DNA of 64,000 nt from Timonella corticicola (GCF_042683685.1 NZ_JBHUOP010000001.1:310001-374000); one strand, 5' to 3'. Shown: positions 16,974-26,369, counted from the first letter of the stretch. Notes: generated from the sequence alone by a model not told the origin. Numbers and translations: made by a program.

Positions 16974-17010
16974 TTCTTGGGTATTAAGCGAGGTCGGCTA
17001 AGATCTTTGG
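16974..17010 (+). promoter_or_regulatory. Likely promoter for a leaderless hsdM transcript
   Basis: TAAGAT (16999-17004) lies six bases before the GTG start of hsdM, with a weak TTCTTG box about 19 bases further upstream. There is no ribosome site between them. This spacing is typical of actinobacterial leaderless mRNAs. Confidence 0.5.
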
Positions 17011-18471
17011 GTGATTACAGGTGAACTTAAGTCCAAGGTCGATCGCGTCTGGGATGCGTTTTGGTCGGGCGGTATCAGCAACCCGTTGGAAGTTATCGAG
17101 CAGATCACGTATCTGCTGTATATGCGCCGGTTGGATATTGAGCAGACGCGTGCGGAGAGCAAAGCGAACGCCTTGGGTGAGCCGATTGAGAACCCGGTTT
17201 TTCTGCCGGAGCAGCAGCATCTGCGGTGGAGTCGGTTGAAGGATTTGAGTGCGGCTGAGATGCACGCACTGATTGGCGACGAGGTTTTTCCGTTCCTGCG
17301 TACGTTCCGCGGGGATGCGTCCACGTATGCGAGGCATATGCGTGATGCCCGGTACACGATTCCGACCTCGGCGTTGCTGGCCAAGGTTGTGGATGTGTTG
17401 GATACGATCCCGTTGGGTAATTCTGACGTGAACGGTGACCTGTATGAGTATATGTTGTCGAAGATTGCTTCGGCGGGTGTTAATGGTCAGTTCCGTACGC
17501 CGCGGCATGTCATTGAGTTGATGGTGCAGATGATGGACCCACAGCCGGGGGACGTGATCTGTGATCCTGCGGCGGGTACGGCTGGGTTCTTGGTGGAGGC
17601 CAGCACTCATGTTCGTGAACACTACCCAGAGTTTGCGCGCGATCCGAAGGCGTTGCGTCATTTTCATCATGCGATGTTTAACGGGTACGACTTCGATAAC
17701 ACGATGTTGCGTATCGGTTCGATGAACATGCAGATGCACGGTGTGCAGAACGCGAACATTTCGTATCGTGATTCGTTGTCGAATGATGCGGCGGCGGACC
17801 GTGGCAGGTATTCGCTGATTTTGGCGAACCCTCCGTTTGCTGGGTCGCTCGATTATGAGGCGACGGCGAATGATCTGCTTGCTGTGGCGAAGACGAAGAA
17901 GACTGAACTGCTGTTTTTGGCCTTGTTTTTGAAAGCACTCAAGATTGGTGGCCGTGCCGCGGTTGTCGTGCCCGATGGTGTGCTGTTTGGGTCGTCGAAG
18001 GCGCACAAGGATTTACGGAAGGCACTGGTTGAGGACCAGAAGCTTGATGGTGTGGTGAAACTTCCGTCGGGTGTGTTTAAGCCGTATGCGGGTGTTTCGA
18101 CCGCGATCTTGTTCTTTACCCGGACCGAGTCTGGCGGTACGGATCATGTGTGGTTTTACGACGTTCAGGCAGACGGGTTCTCGCTTGATGACAAGCGTAA
18201 TCCCATCGAAGCCAACGATCTACCTGATGTTCTGGCCCGTTGGAAGCAGCGTGACGGCAGCGAACTCGAACGTGCCCGTACGGAACGTAGTTTCTGCGTA
18301 CCTAAGGCCGACATCGTTGCCCAGGGTTATGACTTGTCGATCAACCGGTACAAGGAGATCGTGCACGAAGAGGTTGAGCATCGCGCTCCGCTCGATATCA
18401 TCGCCGACATCGAAGCACTCCAAACCGAAATCGCGACCGCCACCGCCGAACTCAAGGCGATGCTCTCATGA
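17011..18471 (+). CDS. hsdM: Type I restriction-modification methyltransferase subunit HsdM
   Basis: This 486-residue protein transfers a methyl group from S-adenosylmethionine to adenine N6 at the site chosen by HsdS. The N-terminal HsdM helical domain is at about 1-130 (LKSKVDRVWDAFWSGG). The methylase core has SAM motif I DPAAGTAGFLVEA near 188-200 and catalytic motif IV NPPF near 271-274. The C-terminus matches class I enzymes. The frame is full length. It starts at a GTG without a ribosome site and overlaps hsdS by four bases (ATGA). The methylase would form an M2S1 complex with HsdS and add HsdR for cleavage. Confidence 0.95.
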   Translation: MITGELKSKVDRVWDAFWSGGISNPLEVIEQITYLLYMRRLDIEQTRAESKANALGEPIENPVFLPEQQHLRWSRLKDLSAAEMHALIGDEVFPFLRTFRGDASTYARHMRDARYTIPTSALLAKVVDVLDTIPLGNSDVNGDLYEYMLSKIASAGVNGQFRTPRHVIELMVQMMDPQPGDVICDPAAGTAGFLVEASTHVREHYPEFARDPKALRHFHHAMFNGYDFDNTMLRIGSMNMQMHGVQNANISYRDSLSNDAAADRGRYSLILANPPFAGSLDYEATANDLLAVAKTKKTELLFLALFLKALKIGGRAAVVVPDGVLFGSSKAHKDLRKALVEDQKLDGVVKLPSGVFKPYAGVSTAILFFTRTESGGTDHVWFYDVQADGFSLDDKRNPIEANDLPDVLARWKQRDGSELERARTERSFCVPKADIVAQGYDLSINRYKEIVHEEVEHRAPLDIIADIEALQTEIATATAELKAMLS

Positions 18472-19619
18472 GGATGGTCAAACTCGGCGACGTCTGTTCA
18501 TTTATCAGCGGTGGTACTCCTTCAAAGAAGAATCTGGACTTTTATGGAGGAGATATCCCTTGGGTTACTGGCGCTGATCTTTCGACTGACGGTTGGATTC
18601 ACCCTAGGCACTTCATCACTACGGAAGCGGTGGCGCGGAGCGCTGCTTCTGTCGTAGAAGCAGGGACAGTTTTACTGGTAACCCGAACCGCAGTGGGAAA
18701 GGTCGTAGTCGCAGACCGGCCGTTGGCGTTTAGTCAAGATGTCACTGCGCTCAAGTCTGCTGAGTCTGTTGATACTAGATACTTAGTTCACTTTCTGCAT
18801 AGTCAAGCAGAAAATCTAAAAGTGCAGAGTCGCGGTGCAACTATTAAGGGTGTTACCCGGGATGTGGTTAAAAACTTGCAACTGAGATTGCCGGAGTTGG
18901 AGGAGCAGCGGCGAATCGCGGCGATCTTGGACAAAGCCGACGAGGTTCGTGCGAAGCGCCAACAGATGCTCGACCACCTCGACACCCTCCCGCAGGCTAT
19001 CTTCCACGACATGTTCGCGAATGCTGAAATGGTGGCGACGCTTGGTGAATTAGCAGTTGTTAGTTCAGGGATCACAAAAGGGCGTAAAAGCACAAGTGAA
19101 CTGGTTGAGGTGCCTTATCTTGCGGTTTCAAATGTGCAAGCAGGTCACCTTAAACTTGACGTTGTTAAGACCATCGCTGCGAGTGAAATGGAAATACAAC
19201 GATATATGCTTCGCGAAGGTGACGTGGTCCTTACAGAGGGTGGCGACCCCGACAAATTAGGTCGAGGAACCGTTTGGCGATCACAGATTCCTGTATGTAT
19301 TCACCAGAATCACGTATTTAGAGTTAGGTTCCAAGACGATAGTAGAATTTTGCCGGATTTTTTTGCAGCCTTCCTTGACAGCCCAGACTGTCGAAAGTAC
19401 TTCTTGAGGTCTGCGAAACAGACGACAGGTATAGCATCCATCAACATGACGCAACTTCGCGGTTTGCCAGTGGCAGTCCCGGAACCGAGTGAACAAAAAT
19501 TATTCGTGCGTAGGATCGCGTTAGTTAATGAGTACCAGAACTTAGTGCAGCAACAATTGAGCCTAGATAGCGATGTCTTTGCTGCGTTGCAGGCGAAGGC
19601 ATTCCGAGGCGAACTCTAA
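18468..19619 (+). CDS. hsdS: Type I restriction-modification specificity subunit HsdS
   Basis: This 383-residue protein picks the bipartite target of the enzyme. It has two target-recognition domains: the first begins KLGDVCSFISGGTP and the second begins TLGELAVVSSG. They are separated by a conserved helix (PELEEQRRIAAILDKADEVR, about 142-161), and a similar helical region ends the protein. The ATG overlaps the hsdM stop, so translation is coupled. By eye, the stretches coding for the recognition domains are more AT-rich than hsdM and hsdR (for example 18780-18850 and 19300-19520). That fits exchange of these domains between strains. The target sequence cannot be read from the gene. Confidence 0.93.
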   Translation: MRMVKLGDVCSFISGGTPSKKNLDFYGGDIPWVTGADLSTDGWIHPRHFITTEAVARSAASVVEAGTVLLVTRTAVGKVVVADRPLAFSQDVTALKSAESVDTRYLVHFLHSQAENLKVQSRGATIKGVTRDVVKNLQLRLPELEEQRRIAAILDKADEVRAKRQQMLDHLDTLPQAIFHDMFANAEMVATLGELAVVSSGITKGRKSTSELVEVPYLAVSNVQAGHLKLDVVKTIAASEMEIQRYMLREGDVVLTEGGDPDKLGRGTVWRSQIPVCIHQNHVFRVRFQDDSRILPDFFAAFLDSPDCRKYFLRSAKQTTGIASINMTQLRGLPVAVPEPSEQKLFVRRIALVNEYQNLVQQQLSLDSDVFAALQAKAFRGEL

Positions 19620-19684
19620 CCTGCACACCCCTTCACTTCTCCTCATCAACACCCACACCTTTCACGATCACGCCAACCCTGATC

Positions 19685-19753
19685 CGATGTTGCGGTCGTG
19701 TCGGCGGTGTTGCCATAAACAATGGGGACAGTGTCGACAGGGCAGCAACATCG
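19685..19753. repeat. 69-bp palindromic element, family P69, copy 2
   Basis: The arms begin CGATGTTGCGGTCGTGTCGG and end GCAACATCG. Length and end sequences match the copies at 4385 and 44159. It lies in the 369-base gap between hsdS and hsdR. The rest of the gap holds a likely hsdR promoter but no gene. Confidence 0.78.
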
Positions 19754-19850
19754 CATCTACCTTCAGCGATTGGGAGGGGCTAGGACGGCAGCAAGAGTTA
19801 CTAAGGACCGCTTTGACTAGGTGAAATGGTAGGCCAGCGTAATGTCTTCC

Positions 19851-19878
19851 TTGCTTTGTCAGTGGGTCATCGTATGAT
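19851..19878 (+). promoter_or_regulatory. Likely hsdR promoter
   Basis: TTGCTT (19851-19856) and TATGAT (19873-19878) are spaced by 16 bases, about 110 bases before the hsdR start. The leader then holds a 20-bp imperfect direct repeat (GACTACGGGTG at 19919 and GACTATGGGTG at 19939). A separate promoter would let hsdR be expressed apart from hsdM and hsdS. Confidence 0.45.
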
Positions 19879-19988
19879 CAAGAAGCCACCTGCACCAACC
19901 CTGTGTACCTGCACCGTTGACTACGGGTGACAGCGGGGGACTATGGGTGGCATCAGGGAATATGCGATGTAGGCGGAGAGGGCAGCGG

Positions 19989-22900
19989 ATGAGTAACTTC
20001 GAGTTCGTGAATACAGCACTGCCCGGGCTCTACCAAGACTGTGCCCGCGCAGAAAGTTACGTCCACTCCGACCCTCGCACGTCGATTATTTACGCACGCC
20101 GTAGCGTCGAAGGGCTTGTCAACTACATCTACCAGCTCGAGAACCTACCTCTGCCATACCGGCAAGACATCTCAGCGCTCATGAATGCCGACCCATTTAG
20201 GCAACTCGCGGGCAGTCTAGTCGTAGACAAACTCAACATCATTCGTAGAACCGGCAACAAGGCCGTACACGATGACTCGCGGATCTCACGCAGCGAAGCA
20301 CTCGGTGTCGTTTCTGAACTCTTCCACGTGCTTGTTTGGGCAACCCGGCATCACACACCTAGCCCCGAGCAAGCACCAAGCGGCAAAAAGTTCGATGCCA
20401 ACCTCGCCCAAGAAGCAGCCGCACTATCGCCGGCGCAACGAAACCAGCTCGTCGCCAATTTTGAAGCCCAACAGAACAAACTCGAACAGCAACTACGCGA
20501 ACACACGCTACGTACCCAAGAACAAGAAGCAGAGATCGCGCAACTACGTGCACAAATCAAGCAAGCCGCTACCAAACTCGCCAACCTGCCAGAGCACGAC
20601 TACAACGAAGCCGAAACCCGTAAATGGATCATCGACCTCCAACTGCGCGAATCAGGCTGGAACGTAGACGCCGCCCAGGTGCGCGAATACCCGGTCGACA
20701 ACATGCCAAACTACGCCGGAGTAGGAAAAATCGACTACGTGCTGTGGGGTGCAGACAAACGGCCACTAGCCGTCATCGAAGCGAAACGACTAGCAAAATC
20801 CGCGGCAGCAGCCCAACAACAAGCCAGCCTCTACGCCCAAGCACTCGGACAAAAATACGGGCGCGAACCCGTCATCTACTACGCCAACGGCTCCGAAACC
20901 TACCTGTGGGACAAAGCAAGCGGATACCCGCCACGCCGAGTCCAAGGGTACGCAACCCGCGACCAACTCGAACTCATGGTGGCGCGCCGCACCGCCAGGA
21001 AACCGCTCCACACTATCGACATCAACCCCGACATCGCTGGACGGTACTACCAAACCCGCGCCATCGAAGCGGTCAGTGACGCACTGGCAGGGCAGCGGCG
21101 CAAAGCACTGCTCGTCATGGCCACCGGATCGGGGAAAACCCGAACCGTCATCGCCCTCGTCGAGCGACTCCTTAAAGCCGGATGGGTCAAAAACGTCCTC
21201 TTCCTTGCAGACCGAACCGCGCTCGTCACCCAAGCCGTGAGCGCATTCAAAGACCAACTCCCCAGCGAACCCACCGTCAACCTATCCGGTGACGCAAGCG
21301 GCACAGGGCGGATCTACGCGGCCACCTACCAAACCATGATGAACCGTATCAACGAGTTCACACCCACCGGAGAGCGCAGGTTCGGCCCCAACTACTTTGA
21401 CCTCGTCATCATCGACGAAGCCCACCGTTCCGTCTACGCAAAATTCGGTGCCATCTTCGACTGGTTCGACTCCTACCTAGTGGGACTAACCGCAACACCC
21501 AAAGACGAAGTCGATCACAACACCTACAACCTGTTCGAACTCGAAAGCGGCAACCCCACCGACGAATACTCCCTAGACCAAGCCGTAGACGACAAATACC
21601 TTGTGCCATCACTCGGAATGGCAGTAACCACCAAATTCCTATCCAACGGCATCAAATACGATGACCTCACGCCCGAAGAACGCGACGAATGGGACACCAT
21701 CGACTGGGGGACCGAAGAAGCCCCAGACGAGATCACCTCCGAAGAACTCAACCGCTTCCTGTTCAACAAAGACACCATCGACCTCGTACTCGCCCAACTC
21801 ATGAGCGAAGGGTACAAAGTTGCGGGCGGCGAACGACTCGGTAAGACCATCATCTTCGCCAAGAACCAGCTTCACGCCGAGTTCATCCAAGAGCGATTCA
21901 ACGTTCAATACCCACACTACGCAGGTAAGTTCGCACGAGTAATCACCTACCAATCCTCATACGCACACACCCTCATCGATGACTTCAAAGCCGAAGACAA
22001 AAACCCACACATCGCTATCTCCGTAGACATGCTTGACACCGGGATCGACGTGCCCGAAGTAGTCAACCTCGTGTTCTTCAAACAGGTCCGATCCAAAGTG
22101 AAATTCTGGCAGATGATCGGACGCGGCACTCGCCTACGGCCAGACCTTTACGGCCCCGGACTCGATAAAACCGACTTCAAAGTGTTCGACTACTGCGGAA
22201 ACCTCGAATACTTCTCCCAAACCCTGCCCGGAGCAACGGGGACCGTACCGAAATCACTGACTCAGAAGATTGTAGAATTTCGGATTGACTTAGCGTTTGC
22301 GCTCGGTGCCGGTCAACTCAACGTTGAGATGAAAGATCCCGAGATTCGTGAACTGCGCAACGGGATTCTCGACGATCTACACAGTTTCGTTGAAGGGATC
22401 GCTCCCGAGAACTTCCTTGTCCGTCCAAAACTTCCCATATTTGACCGATTCAAAGCGCGCACCGCGTGGAGTGCGCTCGTTGGTGGAGCCGGAGCGGAAA
22501 ACGGAAGCAACATTGGTGAAGAATCAATAGACCCGCAAGAAGCAGCGGAACAAGCAAAAGAACTCTCGGGTCTCCCATCAGCCGTGCAACTTGGAGACTC
22601 AGACGCCAAACGATTCGACCTGCTTATCCTACGTCGGCAACACGCCCAGCTAACGGGGGACAATGTCCAAGCAGAGAAGATCCGCATTACAGTCCAAGAC
22701 CTCGCAGCAAACCTGCTTACAAAAACAAACATCCCGGCAGTCGCAGAACAAGCTGAACTTCTAGAACAAGTAGTGAGTGACGACTGGTGGGTTAGCGTGA
22801 CCCTCCCAATGCTTGAGCTGGTGCGCAAACGCATGCGCGGCCTACTACGCCTTGTGGAACCAGCGAGACGCAAGATCGTGTACACAGACTTTGAAGATGC

Positions 22901-23426
22901 AATAGGTGGCGGTGTTTCCGTGAGGCTCCCCGGAATCAGCATGAACGTCAACAAAGTACGCTTTCGGGCAAAGGTGCTGGCGTTCCTCAACGAACACGAA
23001 GCACACCCCGCCATCCTCAAACTGCGCTACAACGAGCCGCTCACCACGAGCGACCTGCACGGGCTCGAACTCGTCTTAGCTGACGCCGGAGGTGTTTCCG
23101 TCGACACAATCGCGGAACTCGCCCAGCAGAACGGAGGGCTTGCACTATTTGTGCGGTCAATCGTTGGACTTGAACGCTCTGCAATAGCGAAACAATTTGC
23201 CCAGTTCCTAGACCGCACGCATTTCAACGCCAACCAGATCCGATTCGTGGAACACGTCATCGATGAGTTAAGCGCCAACGGAGTCATGGAACCCAAACGC
23301 CTGTGGGAAGAACCATTCACCGATCCAGCCATGAGCGGACCAGAAGAACTATTTCCCGACGGGGAGTACACGCAGATCATCGAGTATTTGCGTCAAACTC
23401 GCGGAACCCTTGAAACCGGATCGTAA
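19989..23426 (+). CDS. hsdR: Type I restriction endonuclease subunit HsdR
   Basis: This 1145-residue motor and nuclease subunit translocates and cuts unmodified DNA. In order it has a DUF4145 helical domain (about 1-120) and a coiled coil rich in Gln and Glu (about 145-200). The PD-ExK nuclease follows (DYVLWGADKRPLAVIEAKR, about 246-264). Next are the SF2 helicase Walker A ATGSGKT near 377 and the DEAH box in IIDEAHRS near 475. The helicase C domain (SVDMLDTGIDVPEVV, GRGTRLRPDL) and an EcoEI-type C-terminal domain complete it. I start at the ATG at 19989, which has GGAGAGGG upstream. The frame is intact and the system looks functional. Confidence 0.95.
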   Translation: MSNFEFVNTALPGLYQDCARAESYVHSDPRTSIIYARRSVEGLVNYIYQLENLPLPYRQDISALMNADPFRQLAGSLVVDKLNIIRRTGNKAVHDDSRISRSEALGVVSELFHVLVWATRHHTPSPEQAPSGKKFDANLAQEAAALSPAQRNQLVANFEAQQNKLEQQLREHTLRTQEQEAEIAQLRAQIKQAATKLANLPEHDYNEAETRKWIIDLQLRESGWNVDAAQVREYPVDNMPNYAGVGKIDYVLWGADKRPLAVIEAKRLAKSAAAAQQQASLYAQALGQKYGREPVIYYANGSETYLWDKASGYPPRRVQGYATRDQLELMVARRTARKPLHTIDINPDIAGRYYQTRAIEAVSDALAGQRRKALLVMATGSGKTRTVIALVERLLKAGWVKNVLFLADRTALVTQAVSAFKDQLPSEPTVNLSGDASGTGRIYAATYQTMMNRINEFTPTGERRFGPNYFDLVIIDEAHRSVYAKFGAIFDWFDSYLVGLTATPKDEVDHNTYNLFELESGNPTDEYSLDQAVDDKYLVPSLGMAVTTKFLSNGIKYDDLTPEERDEWDTIDWGTEEAPDEITSEELNRFLFNKDTIDLVLAQLMSEGYKVAGGERLGKTIIFAKNQLHAEFIQERFNVQYPHYAGKFARVITYQSSYAHTLIDDFKAEDKNPHIAISVDMLDTGIDVPEVVNLVFFKQVRSKVKFWQMIGRGTRLRPDLYGPGLDKTDFKVFDYCGNLEYFSQTLPGATGTVPKSLTQKIVEFRIDLAFALGAGQLNVEMKDPEIRELRNGILDDLHSFVEGIAPENFLVRPKLPIFDRFKARTAWSALVGGAGAENGSNIGEESIDPQEAAEQAKELSGLPSAVQLGDSDAKRFDLLILRRQHAQLTGDNVQAEKIRITVQDLAANLLTKTNIPAVAEQAELLEQVVSDDWWVSVTLPMLELVRKRMRGLLRLVEPARRKIVYTDFEDAIGGGVSVRLPGISMNVNKVRFRAKVLAFLNEHEAHPAILKLRYNEPLTTSDLHGLELVLADAGGVSVDTIAELAQQNGGLALFVRSIVGLERSAIAKQFAQFLDRTHFNANQIRFVEHVIDELSANGVMEPKRLWEEPFTDPAMSGPEELFPDGEYTQIIEYLRQTRGTLETGS

Positions 23427-23437
23427 GGTTATAGGCT

Positions 23438-23504
23438 CGATGGGCTGAAATTGGTCCAAGTGCATGGAAAAACCATGCGTATCTGGACCAATTTCAGCCC
23501 ATCG
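23438..23504. repeat. 67-bp palindrome between hsdR and the epimerase gene
   Basis: Two exact 21-base arms begin CGATGGGCTGAAATTGG and end CCAATTTCAGCCCATCG, with a smaller inner hairpin GCATGG / CCATGC. It lies 12 bases past hsdR in a convergent gap. Its length equals the P67 elements and its CGATG/CATCG ends resemble the P69 elements, but its sequence is its own. Confidence 0.8.
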
Positions 23505-23574
23505 ACGTTGACCAGTCGGGATAGCCGATAGTTGGAACCTCCCCAGTGATCGTAGGAAGCAACCGACAACACAA

Positions 23575-23614
23575 CCCGGCCACCAGAACTCGGTGAGGAT
23601 GTGCTGGTGGCCGG
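23575..23614 (-). terminator. Hairpin after the epimerase gene
   Basis: The stem CCCGGCCACCAG / CTGGTGGCCGGG lies 23 bases past the stop of the minus-strand gene at 23637. Confidence 0.65.
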
Positions 23615-23636
23615 GGACTCGTCGGCAATGAGAGCA

Positions 23637-24482
23637 CTACACGTGGTCGCGCCATGAATGTTGAGGTTCAAAGCCGAGCAACTCGCGGGCCTTGTCAATG
23701 GAGAACAACGTTTCGTTGTCCCCGAAACCTCCGGTGATCGGAGTGTCAGGGAAGACCTCCGCAATGAGTTCCGCGTTCGGACGGGTCATCACCGTGTCTG
23801 CATTCGCGATCAGGAAGTGATTGAACCCAAGGATCCTCTTCTCCAGAGCTTTCTGGACCGCTTGTGCACCATCGCGGGCATCAATGTAGGACCAGAGATT
23901 CCACTTACGCAATGTGGCGTCATCATTGAACGAGGGAAACTCCGCATAGTCCTCGGGCCACATAACATTGGAGAACCTGAGCGCGGTCAACGACAGATCG
24001 GGGAACCAGCGGACAAGTTCCACGGCCATGCGCTCCTCCAGTACCTTCACCAACGAATAGGTGGATTCTGGACGCGGAGGGTATGCCTCGTCTACTGGGA
24101 TATATGGCGGGGGAGTATCGAAGGGAAGGCCCTGAACCGTCTCGCTCGATGCCGCGACAATGTTGCGAATTCCAAGACGGGTCGCCGCCCAGAAGACATT
24201 GAACGTCGCGGCAATGTTGTTGTGGAACGTTGACACGTCACTTTGAATGCCCGGGGCCGGAATGGCAGCCAGGTGAACGACAGCATCAATACCATCGTGT
24301 CGATCACCAACCGCCGTGAAAGCATCGACCACCTGGCCATAATCGGTGAAATCCACCTGAACAAAGCCAAACCCGCGCTGGCCGACCCTGTCCATGCCGA
24401 TCACCTCGTAACCGGCGGCCTCAAGTTCGCGCACGACAACCGTGCCGAGTTTTCCGGATGACCCGGTCACTGCAATTCTCAT
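23637..24482 (-). CDS. NAD(P)-dependent epimerase/dehydratase family protein
   Basis: A 281-residue short-chain-type enzyme with a Rossmann fold. The nucleotide motif GSSGKLG is near residues 7-13 and the usual YxxxK is present as YSLVK near 138-142. SSETVQG supplies the catalytic Ser. The family acts on sugar nucleotides or related substrates, and the substrate here is unknown. I use the ATG at 24482; a GTG two codons earlier is equally possible. The gene seems monocistronic, with hairpins at both ends. Confidence 0.88.
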   Translation of the reverse strand: MRIAVTGSSGKLGTVVVRELEAAGYEVIGMDRVGQRGFGFVQVDFTDYGQVVDAFTAVGDRHDGIDAVVHLAAIPAPGIQSDVSTFHNNIAATFNVFWAATRLGIRNIVAASSETVQGLPFDTPPPYIPVDEAYPPRPESTYSLVKVLEERMAVELVRWFPDLSLTALRFSNVMWPEDYAEFPSFNDDATLRKWNLWSYIDARDGAQAVQKALEKRILGFNHFLIANADTVMTRPNAELIAEVFPDTPITGGFGDNETLFSIDKARELLGFEPQHSWRDHV

Positions 24483-24570
24483 AGTCACATCTTCACATGC
24501 GAAAGGCCTCGTGGGTACACACTGACCTATGTTGGACGTGCTGAGAGGCCGGGAGCTCGTGAAAGATGAA

Positions 24571-24609
24571 GGGTGGGTCGGCTCCAGAATCCTGGGAGCC
24601 GACCCGCCC
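24571..24609 (-). terminator. Terminator of the ydjGHI-like operon
   Basis: The stem GGGTGGGTCGGCTCC / GGGAGCCGACCCGCCC (one mismatch) lies 15 bases past the last gene of the operon on the minus strand, followed by a T-rich stretch. Confidence 0.7.
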
Positions 24610-24623
24610 GGTGTCAGTGAGTG

Positions 24624-24947
24624 TTAGTTGCGACTGCCGCGCACCTTGTGAGCGTTCGCACCCGACAGCGACGAAGAACTCGTACCGGTGATCCGGCGGA
24701 CCTTACGGTCATCACCAGTGAGATTGGTGATCTGAGCCTCGGTTTCCTTCTCGTGATAGTGCCGGGCACTCTGGTTACGGTAACGCGCATACATGAACAT
24801 GAAGTATGCGGGGCCAGAGAGCAGGAAGATGAGTTTGAGCCATTGGCCGTCTCCCTCCTCAATATTGATGGAAGCAGCAAGGTTCGCAGCATCCCCGACA
24901 GCGAGTACCGAGTCCGCCACGGTAGCAAGGTCAAACAGAATAGACAT
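24624..24947 (-). CDS. Small membrane protein of a ydjGHI-like operon
   Basis: This 107-residue protein has one clear membrane helix (about 36-54, WLKLIFLLSGPAYFMFMYAR). A charged cytoplasmic tail rich in Lys, Arg and Ser follows (KVRRITGTSSSS). The ATG at 24947 has the strong ribosome site AGGAGGAG. It lies nine bases after the zinc-ribbon gene and is the last gene of the operon. No family is certain. By position it matches ydjH of Bacillus, but I see no sequence proof. Confidence 0.7.
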   Translation of the reverse strand: MSILFDLATVADSVLAVGDAANLAASINIEEGDGQWLKLIFLLSGPAYFMFMYARYRNQSARHYHEKETEAQITNLTGDDRKVRRITGTSSSSLSGANAHKVRGSRN

Positions 24948-24956
24948 GATCTCCTC

Positions 24957-26360
24957 CTACCAGACCAGAATCGTTGCGATGATGCCGAACACCTCGGCGA
25001 CGCAGGCCGCAGCAAACAGGCGTCCCATGTTGACCGGGATCGAGCCCATGGTCTCACCCGTTCGCCCATTGACTGCGATGTAGTGCAGCAGTTCGTTGCC
25101 GTTCGACTTCTTCTCGTAGTAGCTGTAGAGCCACACGGGAAGGTACGCGCTGATCCACCGTTCACCGATGACGTCGAGGTTCTCCTGGTCCCATCGCACC
25201 CCGCGGTCGTACTTCTTGAGTGACGGCCGCACGAGGTGACGCCCGATGTCTGCGGACTGGAGGTGTGCCAGCTCGGCGAGTCCATCGATGTTGGTGTCAC
25301 GCTTTTGCGAGCTGAATCCGGACAGATAGTTCGGGTTGAACCGGACGATGTTCTTGGTATCGAACGGCATGATCGAGTTGATGATGTTGTTGGTGTTCTT
25401 CGAGTTGTCGATGTTCCCCTTCTCGGAGGAGGACTCGAGGGTCAGATCATCAACCTGAACATCGAACTGGCGGGCAACGGAGTACACGTCCACGTCGTAG
25501 ACGGTGCGTTTGTTGTCGTCTGTTCCGACCGTGTAGCGGCGGATCTCCTCCTCGCCGACGCCCTGTAGGTGCATGCGGGCGTTGACGTCAACGATCATGT
25601 ACGGCAGGTACACGCCCATGACGTTCTCTGCCTTGAACTCCTGCTTGAACTTGCGCAGTGCGAAGAACTTCCGGGAGTCCACGAACTTCTGGATGTTCTG
25701 CATCGCCACCTCTTTGGGCAATGAGAAGGGAAGAACCGCATCGGGAACAGCGCCGTTTGGGATCTGCTCCTGAACGGACAGGGTGTGCCTGCACCAGTGG
25801 CAGCGTGCCTGCATGGCGTGCTCGGTGTCGATGACGACCTCTGCGCCGCATGCGGAACACTTGAACGACACGATCTGCGAGACATCCGGGATGATCTCGG
25901 CTGAACCTGATCCGATGTGGATTCCACGCAGTTCGTGTACGGGGGTGTTGAGGTTGTAGGCGTCGACCGCGCTCTCAGATTGCCACTCGAACCGACAGAA
26001 ATTGCAGTACAGACTTGCTTTGGCGACTGAGAAGCCGATGTCCGTGGAGCCACACTTCGCGCAGCGGACGAGTCCGTCCTTGCCACCGGTTTGGGTTTCG
26101 ATGACTGATGGGCCGTCGTGTTCCTCGTAAACGATCTCAGGTGCCTCGCCCGGGGCATATCCGGCCTCAGACTCCTGCCTGCGTGTTTCTTTTACCTGGT
26201 CCCAGGTCGCGTCTTTGAAATCCTCCTTGTTCGGCTCCGCTGGAGCCTGAGGTGCATAGTCATCGTGTCCATAGGGGGCAGGCTGCTGGTAGGGCTGCCC
26301 CGCGGCGGCCGCATCCCCGTGCGGGGGTTGCGGCACGCCGCCGTTGGTTGGCTGAGTCAC
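24957..26360 (-). CDS. TFIIB-type zinc-ribbon membrane protein (YdjG-like)
   Basis: A 467-residue protein. After a Pro- and Gln-rich N-terminus (about 1-45) comes a zinc ribbon (CAKCGS...CNFC, about 97-120). A second zinc ribbon follows (CSACGAEV...CHWC, about 167-190). The rest is a beta-rich region and a C-terminal membrane helix (AACVAEVFGIIATILVW). Genes of this type sit next to SPFH genes in many bacteria. In Bacillus, YdjG, YdjH and YdjI form a membrane complex that recruits the PspA protein YdjF during membrane stress. That role here is inferred from the domains and order. The GTG at 26360 has AAGGGA upstream; the SPFH gene precedes it by nine bases. Confidence 0.8.
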   Translation of the reverse strand: MTQPTNGGVPQPPHGDAAAAGQPYQQPAPYGHDDYAPQAPAEPNKEDFKDATWDQVKETRRQESEAGYAPGEAPEIVYEEHDGPSVIETQTGGKDGLVRCAKCGSTDIGFSVAKASLYCNFCRFEWQSESAVDAYNLNTPVHELRGIHIGSGSAEIIPDVSQIVSFKCSACGAEVVIDTEHAMQARCHWCRHTLSVQEQIPNGAVPDAVLPFSLPKEVAMQNIQKFVDSRKFFALRKFKQEFKAENVMGVYLPYMIVDVNARMHLQGVGEEEIRRYTVGTDDNKRTVYDVDVYSVARQFDVQVDDLTLESSSEKGNIDNSKNTNNIINSIMPFDTKNIVRFNPNYLSGFSSQKRDTNIDGLAELAHLQSADIGRHLVRPSLKKYDRGVRWDQENLDVIGERWISAYLPVWLYSYYEKKSNGNELLHYIAVNGRTGETMGSIPVNMGRLFAAACVAEVFGIIATILVW

Positions 26361-26369
26361 GTTGGTCCC

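Noticed and set aside
17011..23426. Restriction system as part of a prophage or integrative element
   Set aside because: No integrase, phage gene, tRNA attachment site or direct flanking repeat was found on either side.
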